From the NCBI RefSeq assembly GCF_947492455.1, contig NZ_CANLNB010000001.1, positions 310,001-374,000 on the forward strand: a stretch of 64,000 bases of DNA. Direction: 5' to 3'. Positions 17,441-26,978 of this stretch are shown here, one piece after another. The notes under the pieces are model-generated. The model ran no database searches, had not been told where the DNA came from, and saw only the letters and a list, made by a program, of their open reading frames with translations. The first letter of the stretch is position 1. Each line of letters starts with the position of its first letter. This stretch comes from an uncultured Aliiroseovarius sp. Lineage in GTDB: Bacteria > Pseudomonadota > Alphaproteobacteria > Rhodobacterales > Rhodobacteraceae. Made by a program: the position numbers and the translations under genes.

Positions 17441-18694
17441 CTAGGCGGCATGATCCAGCTTGGCAAGCTGTCGCGCGGACAGCCAACTGGCAGCAGACAG
17501 GGTGGCGGCGGTGCCAAGGCACAGAGGCAAGCCCCCGACTTGATAGGACAGCCCGGACAACAGCGTCCCGATCAAACGACCTGCCGCGTTGGACATATAG
17601 TAAAAGCCCACATCCATCGTCACACGCTCGGCCTTGGTGAAGGCAAGGATCAGATAGGAATGGAGCGAGCTGTTCACCGCAAAGACAAAGCCAAACACCA
17701 GAAGACCCGCGACCAGAACCGGGGTCAGCCACGGGCCGGGGAACAGGGCGGCAACGGTCAGCGCGGCAATCACCACGGTCAGAATGCCAACCCAAAGTGT
17801 AGCAAGGCGCGGGAAATCATGCGGGTCGCGCTGTGCGGCTTTCAAAAGCTTTGGCGCCCAGGCCTGCACGGCGCCATAGGCGATGATCCACACCGCCATG
17901 AAGCTGCCGATCAGGAAAAACGCGCTGCGATCGCCCGCATGGGTACCGTCCGAGACCACCGCGTGGAAGTACACCGGAATGCCCACGACGAACCACACAT
18001 CGCGTGCGCCGAACAGGAACATCCGTGCCAGAGACAGTCGGTTGATCCGCACGTCTTTCGACCAAACTTGCGAGAATTTGGCTGATTTAGAGCCTTTTGG
18101 AAGCCCCGCCGGCATAAACGCCACCACGCCGATCAAGATCGCGCCCAGCACAATCGCCATCGCGATGACGGAAGGTGTGAAGCCGATCAGCGCCAGCAAC
18201 GCGGCGCCCATCAGGAAGCCAAAACCCTTCACTGCGTTCTTCGATCCAGTCAGGATCGCCACCCAACGGAACAACCCGTCACCCTCGGGCGCCAGCAGTT
18301 TCACCGCGCTTTTGGACGACATCTTGGACAGATCCTTCGCCACGCCGGACATGCCCTGCACCACCATCACATAGATGACCGAGGTCACGACCGCCCAGTC
18401 TGTCGACAGCTGCGACAAAGCGATCAGGGCCATAATCTGCAGGGATAGACCCGCATAAAGCGTCGAGGTCAGGCCGAACCGTGCGGCGATCCAGCCCGCG
18501 GACAGGTTGGTGACAACGCCCATGAACTCGTAAAGCAGGAACAGCCATGCCAAGGTGAAGGGCGAAAAGCCCAGCGTGTGGAAATGCAGCAGCACCAGCA
18601 TCCGCAACGCACCATCCGACAGCATGAACGCCCAATAGGCGGCTGTGACGGCGATATATGCGGCAAGCCCCTGTTTGGGCTCGGTTAGGGTCAC
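17441..18694 (-). CDS. arsJ: Organoarsenical (1-arseno-3-phosphoglycerate) efflux transporter, MFS
   Basis: A membrane protein with about twelve hydrophobic segments, beginning with [31 protein letters not shown]. Its partner is decisive: ArsJ genes occur beside an extra GAPDH that makes 1-arseno-3-phosphoglycerate from arsenate, and ArsJ exports the product. The GTG start at 18694 overlaps the GAPDH stop (GTGA), with GGAG seven bases upstream; the longer reading from 18763 would run deep inside GAPDH. The family name comes from both protein pattern and context. Export of As(V) is inferred, not shown. Confidence 0.87.
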   Translation of the reverse strand: MTLTEPKQGLAAYIAVTAAYWAFMLSDGALRMLVLLHFHTLGFSPFTLAWLFLLYEFMGVVTNLSAGWIAARFGLTSTLYAGLSLQIMALIALSQLSTDWAVVTSVIYVMVVQGMSGVAKDLSKMSSKSAVKLLAPEGDGLFRWVAILTGSKNAVKGFGFLMGAALLALIGFTPSVIAMAIVLGAILIGVVAFMPAGLPKGSKSAKFSQVWSKDVRINRLSLARMFLFGARDVWFVVGIPVYFHAVVSDGTHAGDRSAFFLIGSFMAVWIIAYGAVQAWAPKLLKAAQRDPHDFPRLATLWVGILTVVIAALTVAALFPGPWLTPVLVAGLLVFGFVFAVNSSLHSYLILAFTKAERVTMDVGFYYMSNAAGRLIGTLLSGLSYQVGGLPLCLGTAATLSAASWLSARQLAKLDHAA

Positions 18695-19695
18695 ATTGAC
18701 GCTCCGACCATGCGGGCAACATCGGCCAAACGGCAGGCGTAACCCCATTCGTTGTCGTACCACGCATAGACCTTTACCTGCGTGCCGTTGATCACCATCG
18801 TCGACAGCGCATCAATGATCGAGCTGCGCGGGTCGTTGGTGTAATCGGCGGACACAAGCGGGCGTTCCTCGTACCCCAGAATGCCATTCAGATCGCCCTC
18901 GGCCGCTTCTTTGAAGAAAGCGTTGATTTCCTCGGCAGTGGTTTCGCGCTCGACCTCGAACACGCAATCGGTCAGCGAGGCATTCAGCAGCGGAACGCGT
19001 ACGGCGTGGCCATTTAAGCGCCCGGTCAGCTCGGGGAAAATCTGGGTGATCGCCTTGGCCGACCCGGTCGAGGTCGGGATCAGCGAGTTCAGCGCGGAAC
19101 GTGCGCGTCGCAGATCCTTGGCGGGGCGATCGACGATGGTTTGTGTGTTGGTCACGTCATGGATCGTGGTCATCGAGCCGTGCTTGATGCCGATCCGATC
19201 CAGCAGCACCTTTACCACCGGGGCCAGACAGTTTGTCGTACAGGACGCGGCCGTCACCAGATCATGTCTGTCATAGAGGTCATGGTTCACGCCATAAACG
19301 ATGTTCAGGGCGTTCTCTTCCTTGACCGGGGCCGACACGATCACCTTTTTCACGCCCGCTGCGTAATACGGGGCCAGTTTTTCGTTGGTTTTGAACGCGC
19401 CGGTGCAATCGATCACCATGTCGATGCCCATTTCCTTCAGCGGCAGACCTTCCAGCGTCCACGATCCCGTCAGCGCCATTTCCTGACCGTTGATCATGAT
19501 GCTGTCTTCACCTGCCGAGAACTCGGCCGGCCAGCGGCCATGCACGGTGTCCCATTCCAATAGATGCGCGTGCTGTTCGGCATTTCCGACAGGGTCGTTC
19601 AGCAGAACGATCTCGCCAGGGGCACCGTTGTCGATCAGGTCCCGCAGAACCAGCTTGCCCATGCGGCCCAGTCCGTTGATTGCGATACGTGTCAT
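18691..19695 (-). CDS. ArsJ-associated glyceraldehyde-3-phosphate dehydrogenase
   Basis: A 334-residue GAPDH. The NAD motif [13 protein letters not shown] lies at the N-terminus, the catalytic Cys in [10 protein letters not shown] near residue 150, and [15 protein letters not shown] at the C-terminus. In the ArsJ system this enzyme uses arsenate in place of phosphate, giving 1-arseno-3-phosphoglycerate for export. The four-base overlap with arsJ supports that role over glycolysis. No arsR or arsC gene is visible, so induction by arsenate may use a distant regulator. A 76-bp gap separates it from the siroheme gene upstream. Confidence 0.88.
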   Translation of the reverse strand: MTRIAINGLGRMGKLVLRDLIDNGAPGEIVLLNDPVGNAEQHAHLLEWDTVHGRWPAEFSAGEDSIMINGQEMALTGSWTLEGLPLKEMGIDMVIDCTGAFKTNEKLAPYYAAGVKKVIVSAPVKEENALNIVYGVNHDLYDRHDLVTAASCTTNCLAPVVKVLLDRIGIKHGSMTTIHDVTNTQTIVDRPAKDLRRARSALNSLIPTSTGSAKAITQIFPELTGRLNGHAVRVPLLNASLTDCVFEVERETTAEEINAFFKEAAEGDLNGILGYEERPLVSADYTNDPRSSIIDALSTMVINGTQVKVYAWYDNEWGYACRLADVARMVGASM

Positions 19696-19771
19696 GTCAT
19701 GCCCCTTTCGATGTTTCCTGTGCGGGATATGTCGAAGGCGTAACAGATTTATGACGCTGTAAACAATGGTG

Positions 19772-20839
19772 TCAGAGCGAGGCGCGCGGGGACAAGCTCA
19801 TCGCGTGGGACGCGGTTTCCGAGGTCTGGGTCAGCGAGATCACATTGCCCTGCGAATGGGTGGAATAGCCCGTGTTAGAGACACCTGGGACCACCTGAAC
19901 CTCGGCCCCCTGCCCCGTCAGACGCGCGATCCACGACTTTGCATCGGCACGGTTTGCGGGGTCACCCGAAACCAGCCAGACCACGCGACGGCCAGCATTC
20001 GCCATCCCGGCATAGTCAGTCAGCGCGGCGTCATCTGCGGTCATGCGAGTCGCGTCACGGCGGGTCAGCGCCAGAATGTCAGCATTGGCCGAGCCATCAT
20101 AGATGATCACATCGGCCCGCTGCATCACCGACAGCGCGCGGAAGGTCAGCAGATCCTGAGCGCCCGAGCCGATACCCACCAGCCAGATCCCACCCTTCTG
20201 ATCCGGGTCTTCACCGGTCAGGGACTGGTCGATCAACTCTTCCGCGCGGTCTTTGTCACCCGCCAAGAAGGCATCGCCAATCGGGCCTTCGATCATCTGT
20301 TCCCAGAACCGACGACGGGCGCGGCCCGAGGTAATGTGATCCTCGATCTTGCCGCGAAAACCGCTCAGGAAGCTGGCAAGGCGGCCATATCCGGACGGCA
20401 AAAGCGATTCGATCCGCGCGCGCAGAATACGGGCGATGACGGGCGCGGCGCCTCCGGTCGAGATGGCGATCGTAACGGGGCTGCGATCAACGATCGACGG
20501 CGTGATGAAATCACACAGCGGCTTCACATCGGCCACGTTCACCAGCGCGCCTTCGGCTTTGGCCGCGGCATGCAGGAACTCGTCCCGCTCGGCAATGTCG
20601 GATGCGCCATACGCGATGATGCAGCCCTTGAAATCGTCCTTTTCCGGCAGGCGCGCATGGTGCGTCACGCCCGGTCGCCCAAGCAACCCCAGCAGTTCAG
20701 CCTGCGGGTTGGGTTCAAACACATGAACCACAGCGCCGGCATCCAAGGCACGTTCAACACGCCGGGCAGCGGTCGTACCGCCCCCGTCTATGACCACTTT
20801 TCGGCCCTTTATATCCAGAAATATTGGCAGGTGATCCAT
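19772..20839 (-). CDS. Siroheme synthase-like protein with a shortened methylase domain
   Basis: The N-terminal 200 residues form a precorrin-2 dehydrogenase/ferrochelatase domain: [20 protein letters not shown] (CysG N-terminal NAD site), then [20 protein letters not shown] and [19 protein letters not shown]. The following part begins like a uroporphyrinogen-III methylase ([28 protein letters not shown]) and has a later VVPGVS motif, but is only about 145 residues against about 240 for a full domain, so much is missing. The start at 20839 (MDHLPIF) is favoured; the longer reading from 21085 is not protein-like. It is 355 residues and divergent from soeABC. Confidence 0.78.
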   Translation of the reverse strand: MDHLPIFLDIKGRKVVIDGGGTTAARRVERALDAGAVVHVFEPNPQAELLGLLGRPGVTHHARLPEKDDFKGCIIAYGASDIAERDEFLHAAAKAEGALVNVADVKPLCDFITPSIVDRSPVTIAISTGGAAPVIARILRARIESLLPSGYGRLASFLSGFRGKIEDHITSGRARRRFWEQMIEGPIGDAFLAGDKDRAEELIDQSLTGEDPDQKGGIWLVGIGSGAQDLLTFRALSVMQRADVIIYDGSANADILALTRRDATRMTADDAALTDYAGMANAGRRVVWLVSGDPANRADAKSWIARLTGQGAEVQVVPGVSNTGYSTHSQGNVISLTQTSETASHAMSLSPRASL

Positions 20840-21176
20840 ATCGCGCCTCCGATGAGTTGCGTGTGATATGCACCCGGATGGGAAATATTTCCATAGATTC
20901 GCCAATCTTGACCATTTGAAAAGGACGGAACGCGCATCAGGCGGCCCCGTGAGGGCTAATGTTCCATATCCGGCGGTTTTTCTGGTCTGTTTTTGCGGCG
21001 CAATCGTAGACTCGGGCGAGTCGCCAGCACCCGAAAACTGGCTACATCCGCAAGAGCTTCTGGACCTACCGCACCCCCTGCTCAACTCGGCATTTTAGGA
21101 ACAAGACCAACAGGATCGCGCCACCATGCGTCCGCCAACCGAACCGCAAAAGCGGCATTAGGACCAGCAACACGTG
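20840..21176. promoter_or_regulatory. Divergent intergenic region between the siroheme gene and soeA
   Basis: This 337-bp gap holds no convincing gene. It contains a 12-bp perfect palindrome GGAAATATTTCC at 20881-20892, about 42 bases upstream of the siroheme-gene start, which looks like an operator. Two plus-strand open frames (20868-21098, 20993-21340) lack a clear ribosome site and a protein-like composition; I treat them as chance. Promoters for both directions should lie here. Confidence 0.5.
20881..20892. promoter_or_regulatory. 12-bp palindrome GGAAATATTTCC, candidate operator
   Basis: Perfect dyad symmetry in an AT-rich patch of a GC-rich gap between divergent sulfur-related genes. 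Position near the siroheme-gene start fits a repressor or activator site. The binding protein is not identifiable from the sequence. Confidence 0.4.
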
Positions 21177-24002
21177 ATGAGCAAACCGGAAAACATTCAA
21201 ATCGACACCTCTCCGCCCGTCTCGGACGAGGTGCGCAAGACGACGTGCTATATGTGCGCCTGCCGTTGCGGCATCAACGTGCACATGAAGGACGGCAAAG
21301 TCGCCTATATCGAGGGCAACCGCGATCACCCTGTGAATAAGGGCGTTTTGTGCGGCAAGGGGTCCTCGGGGATCATGCAGCACTATGCGCCATCGCGTCT
21401 GCGTGCGCCGCTGAAACGGGTCGGCCCGCGTGGATCGGGCGAGTTTGAAGAGATTTCCTGGGACGAAGCGCTGGAGATGGCCGTCGGTTGGATGGGTCCA
21501 CTGCGCAACGAAGATCCCTCGAAGCTGGCGTTCTTCACCGGGCGTGACCAGAGCCAAAGCTTCACCTCGTGGTTTGCGCAAAGCTATGGCACGCCCAACT
21601 ATGCGGCGCATGGTGGCTTCTGTTCCGTGAACATGGCGGCGGCGGGCATCTATACGATGGGCGGCGCGTTTTGGGAGTTCGGCCAACCCGACTGGGATCG
21701 CACCAAGCTGTTCATGTTGTTTGGCGTGGCGGAAGACCACGACTCGAACCCGATCAAGATCGGTCTGGGCAAGCTGAAAGAACGTGGCGCGCGTGTGATT
21801 GGCGTGAACCCGATCCGCTCGGGCTATAACGCGATTGCGGATGAATGGGTGGGGATCACCCCCGGCACGGACGGGCTGTTCATCCTTGCGCTGGTGCACG
21901 AGCTGTTCCGTGCGGGGCAAGTCGATCTGAACTATCTGTCACGCTATACCAACGCGGGCTTCATCGTGAATGAAGAGCCTAACACAGCGGAAACCGGCCT
22001 TTTCATCCGTGGTGCAACCGGCAAGCCGCAGGTCATTTGCCGCAAGACCGGCAAGCTGGCGGACTATGACACACCCGGTGTGATGCCCAATCTGGCGGCG
22101 ACTTACGAGTCCGAGGGCCAGACCCATCGCCCAGTCTTCCAATTGATGGCTGAACGCTATCTGTCGGAGGAATATGCCCCCGAGGCCGTCGCCGAGCGAA
22201 CCGGCGTGTCTGCAGATAAAATACGCTCTATTGCAGCCGAACTTGCCCGTGTGGCGTTCGAGGAAGAGATCGTTCTGGACCAGCCTTGGACCGATTGGAA
22301 GGGCGAGAAACACGACAAGATGATCGGGCGTCCGGTCAGCTTCCATGCGATGCGCGGGATCTCGGCGCATTCGAATGGCTTCCAGACCTGCCGCGCGCTG
22401 CATGTACTGCAAATCCTGCTCGGCTCGGTCGAAGTTCCGGGCGGGTTCCGCTTCAAGCCCCCCTACCCCAAACCGGTCGAGGCCCATCCCATTCCGCACG
22501 TCGGCGTAACCCCCGGCCAACCGCTGAACGGCCCACATCTAGGGTTTGTGCGCGGGCCGGAGCATCTGGCGTTGAAAGATGACGGAAGCCCAGCGCGGAT
22601 CGACAAGGCATTTACGTGGGAAAACCCGATGTCCAGTCATGGGCTGATGCATATGGTGATCTCGAACGCGCATGCCGGCGATCCGTACAAGATCGACACG
22701 CTGTTTCTGTATATGGCCAATATGGCGTGGAACTCGTCGATGAACTCGACCGAGGTGATGCGGATGCTCACCGACAAAGACGAGAATGGCGATTATGTGA
22801 TCCCGCATATCATCTATTCCGACGCCTATAGCTCGGAGATGGTGGCCTATGCGGATCTGATCCTGCCCGACACGACATATTTGGAACGTCACGACTGTAT
22901 CTCGCTGCTTGATCGCCCGATTTGCGAGGCAGACGGCGCGGCTGATGCGATCCGTTGGCCGGTGGTTGAACCCGACCGCGACGTGCGCGGCTTCCAGACG
23001 GTGCTGATCCAGCTTGGCGTGAAAATGGGCCTGCCCGGTTTCGTGAATGAAGACGGGTCCGCCAAGTACGAAGATTACGCCGATTACATCGTCAATCACG
23101 AACGCCGTCCGGGCGTTGGACCGCTGGCCGGGTGGCGCGGTGAAGACGGCAACGGCAAGGGTCGAGGAGAGCCTAATCCAGCCCAAATCGACAAGTATAT
23201 CGAAAATGGCGGCTTCTGGATCAACCACGTGCCCGACAACGCCAGCTTCTATAAGCCGTGGAACAAGCACTATCAGGAATGGGCGGTAAAGCGCGGGATA
23301 TTCGATGCGGAAAGCCCCTATGTCTTCAGCCTCTATGTCGAGCCCATGCGCAAATTCCAACTGGCCGCCGAAGGGTTCGGAGACCGCCAGCCCCCCGACA
23401 ATCTTCGCGCGCGGATTGGCGAGACGATGGACCCTCTGCCGATCTGGTACGAACCGTTTGAAGAGGGCAATGTCGACACCGACGAATACCCGATCCACGC
23501 ACTAACCCAGCGCCCGATGCACATGTATCACTCGTGGGGCACGCAAAACGCGTGGCTGCGGCAGATTACCGGGAAGAACTACCTCTACCTGCCCACCAAG
23601 ATCTGGGAGGAGCACGGATTTGAAGACGGCGATTTCGCCACCGTGTCCTCGGTTCACGGCCAGATCGCCGTGCCGGTTGCGCATCACGCGGGCCTGAACG
23701 GAGACACCGTTTGGACATGGAATGCGATCGGCAAGCGCAAAGGCGCATGGGCGCTGGACGAAGACGCGCCCGAGGCAACCGAAGGCTTCCTTCTGAACCA
23801 CCTGATCAGCGAGCTTCAACCGCCAAAGGGTGACGGGCTGCGCTGGACGAACTCGGACCCGATTACCGGGCAAGCCGCATGGTTTGATCTGCGCGTGAAA
23901 ATCGAGAAATGTGAGACTAAACCAGCGGAAAGCCAGCCTGCGCACCCGCCGATCAAGTCCCCTGTGGGCAAAGGTCCCAAAACTGTGGCGAGGAAGATCT
24001 GA
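21177..24002 (+). CDS. soeA: Sulfite dehydrogenase molybdopterin subunit
   Basis: Large DMSO-reductase-family subunit of about 940 residues with bis-MGD cofactor. It starts with an N-terminal [4Fe-4S] motif, CYMCACRCGINV with the fourth Cys in KGVLCGKG, and has the Mo-ligand Cys in HGGFCSVNMA near residue 156. C-terminal cofactor-binding motifs, TQRPMHMYHSWGTQNAWLRQ and others, follow. With an FeS subunit and a DmsC/NrfD-like anchor it matches the SoeABC complex that oxidises sulfite to sulfate at the cytoplasmic side, known from purple sulfur bacteria and roseobacters. The start is ATG 21177 (GTG 21174 possible). A polysulfide or other Mo-oxidoreductase is the main alternative. soeB overlaps the stop. 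Confidence 0.86.
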   Translation: MSKPENIQIDTSPPVSDEVRKTTCYMCACRCGINVHMKDGKVAYIEGNRDHPVNKGVLCGKGSSGIMQHYAPSRLRAPLKRVGPRGSGEFEEISWDEALEMAVGWMGPLRNEDPSKLAFFTGRDQSQSFTSWFAQSYGTPNYAAHGGFCSVNMAAAGIYTMGGAFWEFGQPDWDRTKLFMLFGVAEDHDSNPIKIGLGKLKERGARVIGVNPIRSGYNAIADEWVGITPGTDGLFILALVHELFRAGQVDLNYLSRYTNAGFIVNEEPNTAETGLFIRGATGKPQVICRKTGKLADYDTPGVMPNLAATYESEGQTHRPVFQLMAERYLSEEYAPEAVAERTGVSADKIRSIAAELARVAFEEEIVLDQPWTDWKGEKHDKMIGRPVSFHAMRGISAHSNGFQTCRALHVLQILLGSVEVPGGFRFKPPYPKPVEAHPIPHVGVTPGQPLNGPHLGFVRGPEHLALKDDGSPARIDKAFTWENPMSSHGLMHMVISNAHAGDPYKIDTLFLYMANMAWNSSMNSTEVMRMLTDKDENGDYVIPHIIYSDAYSSEMVAYADLILPDTTYLERHDCISLLDRPICEADGAADAIRWPVVEPDRDVRGFQTVLIQLGVKMGLPGFVNEDGSAKYEDYADYIVNHERRPGVGPLAGWRGEDGNGKGRGEPNPAQIDKYIENGGFWINHVPDNASFYKPWNKHYQEWAVKRGIFDAESPYVFSLYVEPMRKFQLAAEGFGDRQPPDNLRARIGETMDPLPIWYEPFEEGNVDTDEYPIHALTQRPMHMYHSWGTQNAWLRQITGKNYLYLPTKIWEEHGFEDGDFATVSSVHGQIAVPVAHHAGLNGDTVWTWNAIGKRKGAWALDEDAPEATEGFLLNHLISELQPPKGDGLRWTNSDPITGQAAWFDLRVKIEKCETKPAESQPAHPPIKSPVGKGPKTVARKI

Positions 24003-24733
24003 TGACTGCTTTGCCTTCGAAAACCGATAAGAAACTGGGCCTGGTCATCGACCTTGATACCTGCGTGGGCTGTCATGGTTGTGTGACCGCCTGTAAGGGC
24101 TGGAACACGCAGAACTATGGCGCGCCGCTGTCCGATCAGGACGCCTATGGCGCGGACCCGTCGGGCACCTTCCTGAACCGGGTGTTCAGCTACGAGGCCC
24201 AACAATCCGGCTACGCCTCGCAAACCGTGCATATGCCGCGGTCTTGCCTGCACTGCGAAGACGCGCCCTGCGTCACCGTCTGCCCGACCGGGGCAAGCTA
24301 CAAGCGCGAGGAAGACGGGATTGTTCTGGTGAACGAAGACCGCTGCATCGGTTGCGGCCTTTGCGCGTGGTCCTGCCCTTACGGCGCGCGGGAACTGGAC
24401 CGCGAAGCGGGTGTCATGAAGAAATGCACCCTGTGTGTGGACCGAATTTACAACGAAAACCTGCCGGAAGAGGACCGCGTTCCCGCCTGTGTACGCACCT
24501 GCCCTGCCGGCGCCCGCCATTTCGGCGATTTGGGCGACCCGGACAGCGATGTGTCGAAACTGGTCGCCGATCGCGGCGGGTTTGACCTGATGCCGGATCT
24601 GGGCACCAAGCCCGTAAACAAATACCTGCCGCCCCGCCCCAAGGATCAGTTGGACACAGCACCCCTGAACACGGTCGCGGACGAACCCAAAGGGTTCCTT
24701 GGCTGGCTGGACAAAGCGCTCGACAAGCTCTGA
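24002..24733 (+). CDS. soeB: Sulfite dehydrogenase iron-sulfur subunit
   Basis: A 243-residue ferredoxin-like subunit with cysteine motifs for four [4Fe-4S] clusters: CVGCHGCVTAC near residue 21, CLHCEDAPCVTVCP near 82, CIGCGLCAWSCP near 117, and CTLCVDR with CVRTCPAG further on. It passes electrons from SoeA to the membrane anchor. No signal peptide, so the complex should face the cytoplasm. The ATG overlaps the soeA stop by one base (TGATG). Next to soeC with a 12-base gap. The order A-B-C supports the complex. Confidence 0.88.
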   Translation: MTALPSKTDKKLGLVIDLDTCVGCHGCVTACKGWNTQNYGAPLSDQDAYGADPSGTFLNRVFSYEAQQSGYASQTVHMPRSCLHCEDAPCVTVCPTGASYKREEDGIVLVNEDRCIGCGLCAWSCPYGARELDREAGVMKKCTLCVDRIYNENLPEEDRVPACVRTCPAGARHFGDLGDPDSDVSKLVADRGGFDLMPDLGTKPVNKYLPPRPKDQLDTAPLNTVADEPKGFLGWLDKALDKL

Positions 24734-24745
24734 CGGAGGAAACGG

Positions 24746-25615
24746 ATGCATCCCGCACCCAGTGTTATCATCTTCACCACCTTTTCCGGGCTTGGCTTCG
24801 GGCTTTTGGCCTGGATGGGTCTTGGTATTCCTGACGTCGGCGGCATGACGCTGCTGGCGTTCTTCGTCATCGCCTATGTGCTGGCGGCGGGCGGGCTTTT
24901 GGCCTCGACCTTTCACCTTGGGAACAAGAAGAACGCGATCTATGCGTTCAGCCAATGGCGGACCAGCTGGCTGAGCCGCGAGGGCGTGGCCGCCGTCGTC
25001 ACGCTTCTGCTGTTTGGTCTGATCGCCCTTGCCCGCGTCTTCATGGGCGCAGACATGGCGTTTTCCGGTGTAATAGGCTCTGTTTTGGCGCTGATCACCG
25101 TCTTCACCACCTCGATGATTTACACCCAGCTCAAGACGATCTCGCGCTGGAGCCAACCACTCACACCTATTTTGTTCCTGCTGCACGCAATTGCAGGCGG
25201 GGCGCTCTTGGCTGGGGAAGTAAAGATCGCAGGCGTGCTGCTGGCCGCGCTTGCCGTCGTGATGTGGCTGCACTGGCAGCAAGGTGACGCGCGCGCCGCG
25301 AACCGAGGCACGCTGGGCGACGCCACCGGGCTGGGCCATCTGGGCGAGGTTCGGATGTTCGAGAGCGGCCACACTGGCGGCAACTATGTGCTGGACGAGA
25401 TGGTCTATCGCGTCGGCCGCAAACACGCGCAGAAGCTGCGGATGATCGCGCTGGGCGCGGGCGCTGTCCTGCCCGCTGCTATCCTGCTGCTGACCCCAGC
25501 CGGCCACGCCACCGCCTTCATCGCCTTGGCGCTGCATATCGCAGGCGCGATCGTCGGCCGTTGGCTGTTCTTCGCCGAAGCCGAGCATGTTGTCGGGCTT
25601 TATTACGGCAAGTAA
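24746..25615 (+). CDS. soeC: Sulfite dehydrogenase membrane anchor (DmsC-like)
   Basis: A 289-residue protein with about eight hydrophobic helices, starting HPAPSVIIFTTFSGLGFGL. It belongs to the DmsC-type anchors, which pass electrons to the quinone pool. Polar patches include FHLGNKKNAIYAFSQWRTSWLS and the C-terminal WLFFAEAEHVVGLYYG, shared with the DmsC family. An SD-like GGAGGAAACGG precedes the ATG. It closes the soeABC operon and is followed by a hairpin at 25631-25665. The sulfite role rests on subunits A and B. Confidence 0.86.
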   Translation: MHPAPSVIIFTTFSGLGFGLLAWMGLGIPDVGGMTLLAFFVIAYVLAAGGLLASTFHLGNKKNAIYAFSQWRTSWLSREGVAAVVTLLLFGLIALARVFMGADMAFSGVIGSVLALITVFTTSMIYTQLKTISRWSQPLTPILFLLHAIAGGALLAGEVKIAGVLLAALAVVMWLHWQQGDARAANRGTLGDATGLGHLGEVRMFESGHTGGNYVLDEMVYRVGRKHAQKLRMIALGAGAVLPAAILLLTPAGHATAFIALALHIAGAIVGRWLFFAEAEHVVGLYYGK

Positions 25616-25630
25616 GCCTTTTCGTTGAAC

Positions 25631-25665
25631 CTGTTCCCCTCTGGCCCTATGCAGAGGGGAAACAG
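25631..25665 (+). other. Hairpin between soeC and rnd
   Basis: CTGTTCCCCTCTG (25631-25643) pairs with CAGAGGGGAAACAG (25652-25665), with one extra A. No T tract follows, and the rnd start codon is 15 bases away. It may be a weak terminator for soeABC or an RNA stability element. Confidence 0.45.
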
Positions 25666-25679
25666 ATTACGAGGGCGAC

Positions 25680-26291
25680 ATGGCCAACCATCTCTACAAG
25701 CGCGACCTTCCCGATGGGCTGGACCTTGGTCCGGTCGTAGCCATCGATTGTGAAACCATGGGTCTGAACCCGCATCGTGACCGTCTGTGCGTGGTGCAGA
25801 TGTCCGGCGGGGACGGCAATGCGCATCTGGTGCAGGTCGAGAAAGGCCAGACCAGCGCGCCGAACCTTGAGAAGATGCTGACCGACCCTAATGTGCTGAA
25901 GATCTTCCACTTTGGTCGCTTCGACATCGCCGCCATGCTGAACGCGTTCGGCGTGGTCACGGCGCCCGTTTATTGCACCAAGATCGCCTCGAAACTGGTG
26001 CGGACCTACACGGATCGGCACGGGTTGCGGAACCTGCTGGATCAGTTGCTGAAAGTCGACATCTCGAAACAGCAACAGATGAGCGACTGGGGCGCGGAAG
26101 AGCTGACCCCGGCGCAGCTGGACTATGCGGCGTCCGACGTGCTGCACCTGCACCGTCTGAAAGAAGAGCTGGATATGCGTCTGGCCCGCGAAGGTCGGAC
26201 AGAGATGGCACAGGCCTGCTTCGACTTCCTGCCCATGCGTGCCCGGCTGGATCTTGCCGGTTGGCCCGAACAGGACATCTTTGCGCACTAA
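25680..26291 (+). CDS. Ribonuclease D-type 3'-5' exonuclease
   Basis: A 203-residue DEDDy exonuclease. VVAIDCETMGLN near residue 19 gives the DxE motif, IFHFGRFDIAAML near 77 the middle Asp, and LDYAASDVLHLHRL near 145 the YxxxD motif. It is shorter than full RNase D (about 375 residues) and lacks the HRDC domains, which is normal for the alphaproteobacterial form. It trims RNA 3' ends. It precedes lptC by 63 bases and may share its transcript. Confidence 0.88.
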   Translation: MANHLYKRDLPDGLDLGPVVAIDCETMGLNPHRDRLCVVQMSGGDGNAHLVQVEKGQTSAPNLEKMLTDPNVLKIFHFGRFDIAAMLNAFGVVTAPVYCTKIASKLVRTYTDRHGLRNLLDQLLKVDISKQQQMSDWGAEELTPAQLDYAASDVLHLHRLKEELDMRLAREGRTEMAQACFDFLPMRARLDLAGWPEQDIFAH

Positions 26292-26354
26292 AGGCTGCCT
26301 TGGAATCCGGCGCATCGGCGCTAGATAACAAGCAACCCTACCGAAAGGCCCCGC

Positions 26355-26978
26355 ATGTCCGGCACCCGCATCACATATACGCGTCTTGTGAACTGGCTGA
26401 AGATCATTCTGCCAGCCACTGCGCTTGTGCTGCTGTCCTTGATGTTTCTTGTGTCGAAATCTGTCGATCCGACCACATCGCTGACCTATGCGCGGATCAA
26501 TCTGGAAGAACTGACGGGCGAGCAGAAGATTACCAATCCGAAGTTTTCCAGCGTGACCGAAGATGGCGCCGCGATCCAGTTCAAGGCTGCCAGCGCCGCC
26601 CCGGACGAAGAACGCGCCAATTATTTCAAAGCGTTAGAGCTTGAGGCCGACATCGAAACCCCCGACGGCGCGCAGGTTCATATCCGTGCGGCTCAGGCCG
26701 ATATTGATGGCACTGCGCACAAGATCGACCTGTCCGGCGGCGTGTCTTTGCGTACCTCGACAGACTACTGGATCTCGACCGAAACGCTGACGACCTCGAT
26801 GGACAGCACCTATGTCGCCAGCAATGGCCCGGTCGAAGCCACGGGCCCGATGGGCGACCTGTCGGCAGGTGACGCCGTCATTTCTCAGGCAGAAGGTGAA
26901 GACGCCGGATATGTTCTTGTTTTCAAGGACGGGGTGAAGCTGATATATGATCCCAAAGACAAGGGGGAACCCCGGTGA
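26355..26978 (+). CDS. lptC: LPS export periplasmic-anchor protein LptC
   Basis: A 207-residue protein with one N-terminal membrane helix (LKIILPATALVLLSLMFLVS) and a periplasmic body that should fold as a beta-jellyroll. It bridges the LptBFG transporter to the LptA chain that carries LPS across the periplasm. The family is poorly conserved; identity rests on topology, length and the following lptA and lptB genes. It overlaps lptA by four bases (GTGA). Confidence 0.85.
   Translation: MSGTRITYTRLVNWLKIILPATALVLLSLMFLVSKSVDPTTSLTYARINLEELTGEQKITNPKFSSVTEDGAAIQFKAASAAPDEERANYFKALELEADIETPDGAQVHIRAAQADIDGTAHKIDLSGGVSLRTSTDYWISTETLTTSMDSTYVASNGPVEATGPMGDLSAGDAVISQAEGEDAGYVLVFKDGVKLIYDPKDKGEPR

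Noticed and set aside
20868-21340. Two small plus-strand frames before soeA (76 and 115 residues)
   Set aside because: No good ribosome site, biased composition, and the second overlaps soeA in another frame.
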